NCBI GenBank assembly: GCA_039815825.1
Contig: JBCBYO010000034.1
Location: 1 to 33,489, forward strand
DNA: 33,489 bases
Direction of reading: 5' to 3'
Source of the DNA: JBCBDX01 sp039815825
Lineage (GTDB): Bacteria > Pseudomonadota > Alphaproteobacteria > Rhizobiales > Rhizobiaceae
Made by a program: the position numbers and the translations under genes. Shown piece by piece: positions 1 through 5,602 of this stretch (its first letter is position 1; every line of letters begins with the position of its first letter). The notes beneath the pieces are model-generated. The model saw nothing but the letters and a program-made list of their open reading frames with translations, did not search any database and was not told the origin of the DNA.

Positions 1-45
1 CTCCTGACTGACTTCAACTCTTCACGCACAGCTGACAGCCGCTAA
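1..45 (+). CDS. Possible C-terminal end of an upstream gene (partial)
   Basis: Frame 1 is open from the window edge to a TAA at 43-45 and would encode 14 residues ending in TADSR. The other two plus frames close within the first 10 bases. A 13-bp hairpin starts 24 bp after the stop, as expected for the end of a transcription unit. The stretch is too short to identify a family or to exclude a chance open frame. Confidence 0.22.
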   Translation, partial: LLTDFNSSRTADSR

Positions 46-68
46 GGCCGGACGTGCTGAAAACTGAC

Positions 69-108
69 GGGCTGGGCTCGAAAATCCTTCCTCCCTCGAG
101 CTCAGCCC
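69..108 (+). other. Stem-loop with CCUCCC loop
   Basis: A 13-bp inverted repeat pairs 69-81 with 96-108, with a single G-U pair, around a 14-base pyrimidine-rich loop that contains CCTCCC at 90-95. No continuous T run follows, so a rho-independent terminator is only one reading. The stem-loop lies 65 bp before the start of the small secreted peptide gene, so it could sit in that gene's leader or end the upstream unit. A second stem-loop with the same loop motif lies just after that gene, at 396-426. Confidence 0.6.
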
Positions 109-172
109 ATCGCAGCCAAGTCTTTTAACCAAAGTGCAGCCGATGCCGAAAACCAATAGGAGCAAACTGATC

Positions 173-385
173 ATGACCACTTTGACTGTCATTCGTACAA
201 CCGCTGTTGCCTCGCTTGCTCTGGCGTTTGCGGTTGTTGCTACTACCGCGATGTTGATGCTTGCCGCGCAAGCCTCCCCTGCGCACGCTATTACGAACTA
301 CTCCGGCCAATTTGCAGCCCTGCAGATTACCGCTCAGACCGCATCAAACGGCGTGTTTGATCCCGCCGTGAACTCAGAAGAATAA
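173..385 (+). CDS. Small secreted protein, unknown function
   Basis: The gene encodes 70 residues. ATG 173 is chosen because AGGAG lies at 158-162; an in-frame GTG at 134 has no such site. Residues 1 to about 39 form a signal peptide: a short N-terminus, a long Ala/Val/Leu-rich hydrophobic core and a likely cleavage after PAHA. The mature product would be about 31 residues, acidic at the end (NSEE) and free of cysteine. I do not recognise a family. It is flanked by two stem-loops that share a CCTCCC loop (69-108 and 396-426), and a strong terminator follows at 516-547, so gene and hairpins may be one transcript. The signal-like N-terminus and good ribosome binding site support a real gene, but no homologue can be named. 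Confidence 0.6.
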   Translation: MTTLTVIRTTAVASLALAFAVVATTAMLMLAAQASPAHAITNYSGQFAALQITAQTASNGVFDPAVNSEE

Positions 386-393
386 ATATCCCA

Positions 394-548
394 TCGCGCT
401 GATCCTCCCTGTCCCTCGATCAGCGCTCATGCGCACAGGCCGGTTGGCTGCTCCCAAGGGGCACCTGTCCCCGCTCCGCCGACGCCCCCGCGGCCGGCCA
501 CTGTGTCGTCGACTGAAAGCCGCCAGTTTCCCCGACTGGCGGCTTTTG
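394..548 (+). ncRNA. Candidate structured small RNA with terminator
   Basis: Three consecutive stem-loops fill this non-coding stretch. The first pairs 396-404 with 418-426 (9 perfect bp) around a loop carrying CCTCCC and CCCTC. The second pairs 438-443 with 494-499 and 434-437 with 502-505, leaving A500-C501 bulged, and holds an inner GGGG/CCCC hairpin at 458-472. The third, 516-546, is a rho-independent terminator. Alphaproteobacteria have known small-RNA families with CCUCC-type loops (CcsR and 'cuckoo' RNAs), often beside small protein genes; membership here is inference. It could equally be the structured 3' UTR of the peptide gene ending at 385. I saw no clear promoter of its own. Confidence 0.42.
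516..547 (+). terminator. Rho-independent terminator
   Basis: A perfect 12-bp stem pairs 516-527 with 535-546 around a 7-base loop (TTCCCCG). The 3' arm ends in TTTT, giving the usual GC-rich stem and U tract. The paired AAA on the 5' side would let it work on both strands. It ends the unit containing the small secreted peptide gene and/or the candidate small RNA. The nearest minus-strand gene ends 330 bp away, at 877. Confidence 0.8.
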
Positions 549-663
549 GCGTTCTGTACGTTTTTGATTCAAGTCATTTTTAGTTGCGCCGGAAAATGTC
601 ATTGTGACGCGGCAATCACAAAGTGCGTACGAAAGCACGCATATGTTGTGGTGAGCATATTCG

Positions 664-692
664 CGTTCAATGCAAATACTTGCGTTTGAACG
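664..692. repeat. Two-part hairpin
   Basis: CGTTCAA at 664-670 pairs with TTGAACG at 686-692. Inside that, GCAA at 672-675 pairs with TTGC at 680-683 around an ATAC loop, leaving T671 and GT684-685 unpaired. That gives 11 bp in 29 bases. No T run follows on either strand, so a terminator role is unlikely. It may be an operator or part of an RNA. Confidence 0.5.
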
Positions 693-808
693 ATGTTTGG
701 CTGGAAGTTACCGTACGTGGGGAGGGGAACAGATTCTTACCAATCTCGTTTCAGCTACGTACGAAGGGCGCTAGTCGGCTGATCGTAGATGGATGATGGG
801 CAGACTTT

Positions 809-839
809 CCGGGGTGGCGAACGTTTCGCGTCACCCCGG
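809..839. terminator. GC-rich hairpin downstream of the L,D-transpeptidase gene
   Basis: CCGGGGTG at 809-816 pairs with CACCCCGG at 832-839, and GCGAA at 817-821 pairs with TTCGC at 825-829 around a 3-base loop; GT at 830-831 is bulged. It lies 38 bp beyond the stop of the minus-strand gene ending at 877, where a terminator would be expected. No U tract follows in either direction, so it may stabilise the 3' end rather than terminate intrinsically. Confidence 0.45.
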
Positions 840-876
840 TGGCGCTTGCCGTAGTCGTCAAACTATTGTGCGCTGG

Positions 877-1599
877 TTACCGTACCACGATTTCCGAACC
901 TTCACGCACCCGTTTGTACAGATCAATCACATCCTGGTTGATAAGACGAACACAGCCAGATGAAACAGACTTGCCGATTGACCACCATTCCGGTGATCCG
1001 TGCAGGCGATAGAGCGTGTCAGTATTGCCCTGGAAAATATAGTGAGCGCGCGCGCCAAGCGGATTGAGCAATCCTGGCTGCATGCCACCTTCCCAAGTGT
1101 CGGTCGCACGATTGTACGTGGTCCGGTATTTTTCCAACTGGGGTTCGCGGTCAATCATTTCCGCCGGTGGGTGCCATTTGGGCCATTTGGCTTTGCGCTT
1201 GATGTACCCTTCACCCGACCATTCAAAGCCCTGACGTCCCAGGCCTACCCCGTAGCGGATCGCCCGGCCACCCGGCAGTGTCACATATAGATAGTGCCGG
1301 CTGGTTTCGACAACGATCTTGCCAGGACCGACACCTGTGGTGTTGGCAACACGCTGGCGAAGCAGTCGTTTGTTAATTCGTTGCCATGGCACTGCGGGCA
1401 CATTAAAGCCGCCGTCGCTTACAGCCGCGTAAGCAAGTGCATAATTAAATCCGGTGCTGCTTGTATCGATGCCGGCATCGGGCGCGGCGCTACCATCTTG
1501 CGGCGCTTCAGCTGTAACACAAGCGCTGAGTGACATGCCCGCAACGCCAAGCGCTGACAATTCAAGCATGCGTCGACGCGTGTAGATGGTCTTTGACAT
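877..1599 (-). CDS. L,D-transpeptidase (YkuD family), Tat-type lipoprotein
   Basis: YkuD-family enzymes form 3-3 cross-links in peptidoglycan or attach proteins to it, working outside the cytoplasmic membrane through an active-site cysteine. The signature is near the C-terminus: HGSPEWWSIGKSVSSGCVRL holds the conserved His, Ser-x-Gly-Cys and Arg. The N-terminus has a twin-arginine-like RRRML, a hydrophobic stretch and a lipobox ending LSAC, so it looks exported and lipidated. Start ATG 1599 (MSKT) follows GGGGAAG at a workable distance; ATG 1629 upstream lacks a good site. The product is 240 residues. It stands alone, divergent from leuC. The family call is firm; which cross-link it makes is not shown. 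Confidence 0.9.
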   Translation of the reverse strand: MSKTIYTRRRMLELSALGVAGMSLSACVTAEAPQDGSAAPDAGIDTSSTGFNYALAYAAVSDGGFNVPAVPWQRINKRLLRQRVANTTGVGPGKIVVETSRHYLYVTLPGGRAIRYGVGLGRQGFEWSGEGYIKRKAKWPKWHPPAEMIDREPQLEKYRTTYNRATDTWEGGMQPGLLNPLGARAHYIFQGNTDTLYRLHGSPEWWSIGKSVSSGCVRLINQDVIDLYKRVREGSEIVVR

Positions 1600-1727
1600 A
1601 GGATCTTCCCCGATAGCTGTGCGGTTCATATACGCCTAACGAAAACATGGCTAACGAGGTCTTAAAATTTCCGTGATGAAGCGTTCACAACGACATGTTT
1701 TGGAAAAATTGTATGTAAGTGTTGCGC

Positions 1728-1757
1728 TTGACCCACGGTCGGATGCCATTGCATATG
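1728..1757 (+). promoter_or_regulatory. Candidate promoter for leuC
   Basis: TTGACC at 1728-1733 is followed after 17-18 bases by GCATAT/CATATG at 1751-1757, a fair housekeeping-sigma match about 40 bp before the leuC start. It lies in the 195-bp gap between the divergent L,D-transpeptidase gene and leuC. I saw no obvious leucine leader peptide or attenuator in the remaining gap. Confidence 0.35.
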
Positions 1758-1794
1758 GCGCCAACAATTCCACCGAGCGTTTTAGGGTATGATC

Positions 1795-3207
1795 ATGGCC
1801 GCAGCCAAGCCGCGCACACTGTACGATAAAATTTGGGACGATCACGTCGTTCACACGGGCGAAGACGGCACGTCGTTGCTGTATATCGACCGACATCTGG
1901 TTCATGAAGTGACCAGCCCGCAGGCTTTTGAAGGCCTGAGACTGGCAAACCGGGCGGTGCGCTCTCCGGAGAAAACGCTGGCCGTCGTCGACCATAACGT
2001 GCCGACATCGCCGGATCGTCATTTGGGTATCAAGAACGAGGAAAGCCGCATTCAGGTAGAAGCGCTGGCAAAGAATGCTGCTGATTTCGGTATCGAGTAT
2101 TATTCGGAGAACGATCGCCGTCAGGGTATCGTTCACATTGTTGGCCCAGAGCAGGGCTTTACCCTGCCGGGCATGACAATTGTTTGTGGTGATTCACATA
2201 CATCGACGCATGGTGCTTTTGGCGCGTTGGCCCATGGTATTGGCACATCTGAAGTCGAGCACGTGCTAGCGACCCAGACGTTGCGCCAGAAAAAAGCAAA
2301 AAATATGCTTGTGCGTGTCGATGGCGCTGCGCCGGCTGGTGTGACCGCCAAAGACATTATTCTTGCCATTATTGGCCAGATTGGCACCGCGGGCGGTACC
2401 GGCCACGTCATTGAATTTGCCGGTGAGGCGATCCGCTCCCTTTCGATGGAGGGGCGGATGACGGTTTGCAATATGACCATTGAAGGCGGCGCCCGCGCTG
2501 GATTGATCGCCCCTGACGAAACCACTTTTGCCTATATCAAAGACAAACCGCGCGCACCCAAAGGGGCGGCTTGGGATATGGCAATGGGCTATTGGAAAAC
2601 GCTGGTAACCGACGAAGGCGCGCATTTTGACAAAATCGTCACGCTCGATGCGGCCAATTTACCTCCGATTGTTTCTTGGGGTTCTTCGCCTGAAGATGTG
2701 GTTTCCATTGAGGGATCTGTACCCAATCCAGACGATATTGAGGACGCCAACACGCGCTCATCAAAGTGGCGTGCGCTTGAATATATGGGTTTAACGCCTG
2801 GAACGAAAATGACAGACATCGAGCTTGATCGCGTCTTCATTGGATCATGCACTAATGGTCGTATCGAAGATTTGCGTGCGGTCGCCCGTGTCGTGGAAGG
2901 CAAGAAAGTTGCCGAGCGGGTGGATGCGATGATTGTTCCCGGATCCGGTTTGGTGAAAGCGCAGGCTGAGCAAGAAGGCTTGGACAAGATTTTCATTGAA
3001 GCAGGTTTTGATTGGCGTGAGCCTGGTTGTTCCATGTGCCTTGCGATGAATGATGACCGCCTGAAGCCGGAAGAACGCTGTGCATCAACGTCCAACCGGA
3101 ACTTTGAAGGTCGTCAGGGCTTCAAGGGCCGCACGCACCTGGTCTCGCCGGCGATGGCGGCCGCTGCTGCTGTCGCTGGGCGTTTTGTGGATGTGCGCGA
3201 GCTATAG
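1795..3207 (+). CDS. leuC: 3-isopropylmalate dehydratase large subunit
   Basis: LeuC with LeuD isomerises 2-isopropylmalate to 3-isopropylmalate in leucine synthesis, using a [4Fe-4S] cluster in the cytoplasm. The 470-residue length is normal. Cluster cysteines are visible: C352 in IGSCTNGR, and C412 and C415 in CSMC. The aconitase-type stretch VCGDSHTSTHGAFGALAHG lies near residue 130. ATG 1795 is preferred over ATG 1789 because TAGGG at 1783-1787 sits 7 bases before it and the product then begins MAAAKPRTLYDKIWDDH, as LeuC proteins do. leuD is not in the window, so the small subunit is encoded elsewhere. The gene is convergent with the carrier gene at 3224, 16 bp away, with no hairpin between. 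Confidence 0.97.
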   Translation: MAAAKPRTLYDKIWDDHVVHTGEDGTSLLYIDRHLVHEVTSPQAFEGLRLANRAVRSPEKTLAVVDHNVPTSPDRHLGIKNEESRIQVEALAKNAADFGIEYYSENDRRQGIVHIVGPEQGFTLPGMTIVCGDSHTSTHGAFGALAHGIGTSEVEHVLATQTLRQKKAKNMLVRVDGAAPAGVTAKDIILAIIGQIGTAGGTGHVIEFAGEAIRSLSMEGRMTVCNMTIEGGARAGLIAPDETTFAYIKDKPRAPKGAAWDMAMGYWKTLVTDEGAHFDKIVTLDAANLPPIVSWGSSPEDVVSIEGSVPNPDDIEDANTRSSKWRALEYMGLTPGTKMTDIELDRVFIGSCTNGRIEDLRAVARVVEGKKVAERVDAMIVPGSGLVKAQAEQEGLDKIFIEAGFDWREPGCSMCLAMNDDRLKPEERCASTSNRNFEGRQGFKGRTHLVSPAMAAAAAVAGRFVDVREL

Positions 3208-3223
3208 CGCCCTTCCGCCTTCC

Positions 3224-4168
3224 TTAAGTTATTGCGGCTTGTAAAAGCCACAGCCAAAGCGTGATGGTTACGACGCTCACAATCGTTGACAAAAGAAACG
3301 CCGACGCGGCGACATCTTCGGCGCGTTTGTACATGGCAGCGAAGATATAGATGTTTACGCCCGGCGGCATAGCGGCAATTGTCACAGCTGCCAATGTCAT
3401 GATCGGTTCAAGGTCGAACACAAAGTAGGCCAAGAGAAACACGATCATGGGATGAACGAGCAACGATAAGAATGCGATAAACGTGCTCTCGCGAATGCCG
3501 CTTGCCATTTTGTACTGGGTCATAGAGGCGCCAATGCCAACGAGGGCAGCCGGTATGGCCGACGCTGCAATCATCGACGTTGCGGTTTCGAAAGGATCTA
3601 TCAACGGCAGGCCAGAAAGGTTGAAGGCGACGCCTGCGAGAATTCCGATCATAAGCGGGTTGGTGATGATTGATTTTCCTGCCGAAACAAGGGTCTCGCC
3701 CAGCGGTCGTCCGTCACGGCGCATCAGTTCCATCGTGACCATGCCGACGATGTAAATCGATGAGGCGTGAAAAGCGATAATCCCATAAGTAGGCAACAAA
3801 GCGTTTGCGCCATGGGACCGTTCCACGATTGCTATCCCCAATAGGACGGAATTTGAAAAAGTTGCGCCGAAGCCAATTGATACGCTTTCGCCGGGCCGTC
3901 TTTTAAAAAGTGTTCGAGCGCCGATGATTCCCAATACAAAACAAGCAAACGCGCCCGTATAAAATGAAAGTAGCAATGGTCCCGAAATGGCTTGGTTGAA
4001 CTCCAACTCAGCCATGGCCCGAAACAAAAGGATTGGGACCGCAATTTTTACCGCATACGCGTTGAGTGCGTCACCGAGTGATGCGGTCACAAAGTTCGAT
4101 TTGACGGCCGCGTAGCCGACGATAATAAGGATGAAGACCGGCGTTATCGTCAGAAAAATGGAAAGCAT
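3224..4168 (-). CDS. AEC (auxin efflux carrier) family transporter
   Basis: This is a 314-residue integral membrane protein with about ten hydrophobic segments spread over its length and the N-terminal pattern of AEC permeases (FLTITPVFILIIVGYAAVK). AEC family members in bacteria move organic acids and other small anions; nothing here identifies the substrate. Internal pieces such as LPTYGIIAFHASSIY and NPLMIGILAGVAFNLSGLPL fit the two five-helix halves of the family. ATG 4168 is the natural start; the ribosome site is weak (AAGGGGA about 12 bases upstream). It is divergent from a lipoprotein gene, with 96 bp between. No neighbour suggests a pathway. Confidence 0.88.
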   Translation of the reverse strand: MLSIFLTITPVFILIIVGYAAVKSNFVTASLGDALNAYAVKIAVPILLFRAMAELEFNQAISGPLLLSFYTGAFACFVLGIIGARTLFKRRPGESVSIGFGATFSNSVLLGIAIVERSHGANALLPTYGIIAFHASSIYIVGMVTMELMRRDGRPLGETLVSAGKSIITNPLMIGILAGVAFNLSGLPLIDPFETATSMIAASAIPAALVGIGASMTQYKMASGIRESTFIAFLSLLVHPMIVFLLAYFVFDLEPIMTLAAVTIAAMPPGVNIYIFAAMYKRAEDVAASAFLLSTIVSVVTITLWLWLLQAAIT

Positions 4169-4264
4169 CGCACCGCTTTGGTCCCCTTGGTGGGAAATGT
4201 AAATGTCTTGGGTGCCACAATGTGTGCCTTGCCACCTGTCAAGATTGGGATTAGTGCGCCGATT

Positions 4265-4597
4265 ATGGAAACAAACATCAATTCAAAGCCGATCTTGGTG
4301 TTGGCGTTTATTTTCGGTTTGACAGCTTGCAGTTCAACACCGGAGGTCGCCTTTCGCGACAGCGCGCAGCCGCGTTTTGCGACATGGTCGTGTACGTCTG
4401 ATGTGCGCCTCACGGTTCGCAATGCGGGATCTGGCCTGTTACAGATTTCTGACAGTCGTGGTGTAGAAACGGATTTGCCGGCTGATCCGCCCGGGCAGCG
4501 GGAGCGGTATGGCAAGACCGGTTTTGCTCTTGTTTTCGAGGGTCGAGAAGCAAGTTGGTTTATCTCTGGACGCCAACCGGTGGATTGCCGAAGGTAA
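4265..4597 (+). CDS. MliC-like lipoprotein (putative C-type lysozyme inhibitor)
   Basis: The gene encodes 110 residues. The N-terminus has a hydrophobic stretch and lipobox LTAC, followed by SST, so the mature protein is lipid-anchored. The rest matches the MliC/PliC pattern: an early Cys in a W-x-C stretch, short beta strands (VRLTVRNAG), an RYGKTGFALVF strand, EASW, and a final Cys three residues from the end that would pair with the first. Known MliC proteins inhibit C-type lysozyme at the outer membrane. ATG 4265 is chosen because it puts the signal peptide at the N-terminus; the open frame extends 29 codons further up. The ribosome site is weak. The fold call rests on pattern only. Confidence 0.72.
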   Translation: METNINSKPILVLAFIFGLTACSSTPEVAFRDSAQPRFATWSCTSDVRLTVRNAGSGLLQISDSRGVETDLPADPPGQRERYGKTGFALVFEGREASWFISGRQPVDCRR

Positions 4598-4742
4598 TAA
4601 TTGGGCCCAAAGGCGCTTTGGGAAACAATCAATCTCCGTTTATGCCAACAAGGAACGACCGCTTAATCGGTTTAAGCTTCTGATATGGCTTGTGTTTTTT
4701 TCACCTCTGACTAATTGGCAATGGTGGATCGTCCGTTTGTCT

Positions 4743-4772
4743 TTGACGCGCGGATAATTGCGCGCGTAAGAC
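4743..4772 (+). promoter_or_regulatory. Candidate sdh operon promoter
   Basis: TTGACG at 4743-4748 is followed after 18 bases by TAAGAC at 4767-4772, about 35 bp before the sdhC start. The -10 match is poor. A small inverted repeat, GCGCG at about 4748-4752 and CGCGC at 4761-4765, lies in the spacer and could bind a regulator. The rest of the 209-bp gap from 4598 holds only a 7-bp hairpin at 4606-4622 (CCCAAAG/CTTTGGG), perhaps the end of the lipoprotein unit. Confidence 0.3.
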
Positions 4773-4806
4773 ACGCCTTATCGGAACCGTCAACGAAGGT
4801 ATCGCC

Positions 4807-5205
4807 TTGTCAAGTCCAGCTTCTTCATCGGGTCGCCCGCTTTCTCCGCACCTGACGATCTATAAACTCATACCAACCATGCTTGCCTCGATTATGCACC
4901 GCATCACCGGGGTCGCTCTTTATTTCGGCACACTGTTGGTCGCTATTTGGTTGATTGCAGCCGCATCGGGACCCGGTGCTTTTGGTGTAGTCAACGCCGT
5001 GTATTCTTCTTGGTTTGGGCTGCTGGTATTATTTGGCTACACGTGGGCGCTGATGCACCACATGCTCGGTGGTGTGCGTCACTTCCTGTGGGATGCTACG
5101 GTCCTGATGGACAAAGCCACTGCAACGAAGTTGGCCTACGCAACATTCATCGGTTCGGCGTCTTTAACGGCGTTGATCTGGGTCATCGTTGCCATTGCAC
5201 GCTGA
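4807..5205 (+). CDS. sdhC: Succinate dehydrogenase cytochrome b556 subunit
   Basis: SdhC is one of two membrane anchors of complex II; with SdhD it holds heme b and the quinone site. The 132-residue protein carries the family marks RPLSPHLTIY, SIMHRITG (quinone-site Ser/Arg region) and the histidine-rich HHMLGGVRHFLWD, where the heme ligand lies, plus three membrane helices. The start is TTG 4807: GAAGG at 4795-4799 is 7 bases upstream, and no ATG fits before the conserved N-terminus. It is the first gene of sdhCDAB, and 10 bp separate its stop from sdhD. Confidence 0.95.
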   Translation: MSSPASSSGRPLSPHLTIYKLIPTMLASIMHRITGVALYFGTLLVAIWLIAAASGPGAFGVVNAVYSSWFGLLVLFGYTWALMHHMLGGVRHFLWDATVLMDKATATKLAYATFIGSASLTALIWVIVAIAR

Positions 5206-5215
5206 GGGGAAAAAC

Positions 5216-5596
5216 ATGTCGATCAAAACACCTTTCAAACGCGTTGAAGGCCTCGGGTCTGCAAAGGATGGCACCGAGCATTTTTGGCGCCAGCGGGTAA
5301 CGGCTCTGGCAAACATCCCACTGATGTTGGCATTTGTCTGGATCTTGGCATCAACCAATGGCCGGTCCTATGATGAGGTTACAGCCTATCTGGGAAGTCC
5401 ATTTGTCGCGATTATTCTACTGTTGATGCTGGTCAGTGGACTTTATCATGCCAAGCTCGGCATGCAGGTCGTTATCGAGGACTATATCCACGGCGAGTTT
5501 GCAAAATATGCATTCGTCTTGCTGAATTTATTCTTTGTCGCCGCGCTTGGCATTGCCAGTGTGTTTGCTGTTTTGAAATTGGGTTTTGGAAGCTAA
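5216..5596 (+). CDS. sdhD: Succinate dehydrogenase membrane anchor subunit
   Basis: This is the second membrane anchor of complex II, 126 residues with three hydrophobic helices. The motif SGLYHAKLGMQVVIEDYIHG holds the conserved His and Asp-Tyr of the heme/quinone region. ATG 5216 is preceded by GAGGGGA at 5204-5210, a strong site that overlaps the end of sdhC, so the two are likely coupled. An in-frame ATG at 5189 would lie inside sdhC and is rejected. The sdhA start follows 6 bp after the stop. Confidence 0.95.
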   Translation: MSIKTPFKRVEGLGSAKDGTEHFWRQRVTALANIPLMLAFVWILASTNGRSYDEVTAYLGSPFVAIILLLMLVSGLYHAKLGMQVVIEDYIHGEFAKYAFVLLNLFFVAALGIASVFAVLKLGFGS

Positions 5597-5602
5597 ATCA
5601 TC

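Larger units (their letters stand above)
549..876. other. Non-coding stretch with palindromes, no convincing gene
   Basis: No reading frame here has a plausible start, ribosome site and protein-like composition. The stretch holds CGTACG three times (626-631, 712-717, 758-763), with the longer CGTACGAA at 626 and 758, and a TGTACG at 555-560. It also holds hairpins at 664-692 and 809-839. A purine run GGGGAGGGG at 719-727 looks like a strong ribosome binding site but has no start codon at a workable distance; it contains GGGAGG, the complement of the CCTCCC loops upstream. What the stretch does is unknown. Confidence 0.5.

Noticed and set aside
429..689. An 86-residue open frame on the plus strand in the hairpin-rich gap
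   Set aside because: It runs straight through a strong terminator, has no ribosome site, and has Cys/Arg-rich composition unlike the neighbouring proteins.
1651..2136. A 161-residue minus-strand frame over the start of leuC
   Set aside because: It overlaps well-supported leuC coding sequence and the promoter region; no family features are visible.
4509..4757. An 82-residue frame before sdhC with a hydrophobic end
   Set aside because: It overlaps the MliC-like gene in another frame and has no ribosome site; the sdh promoter candidate lies in its tail.
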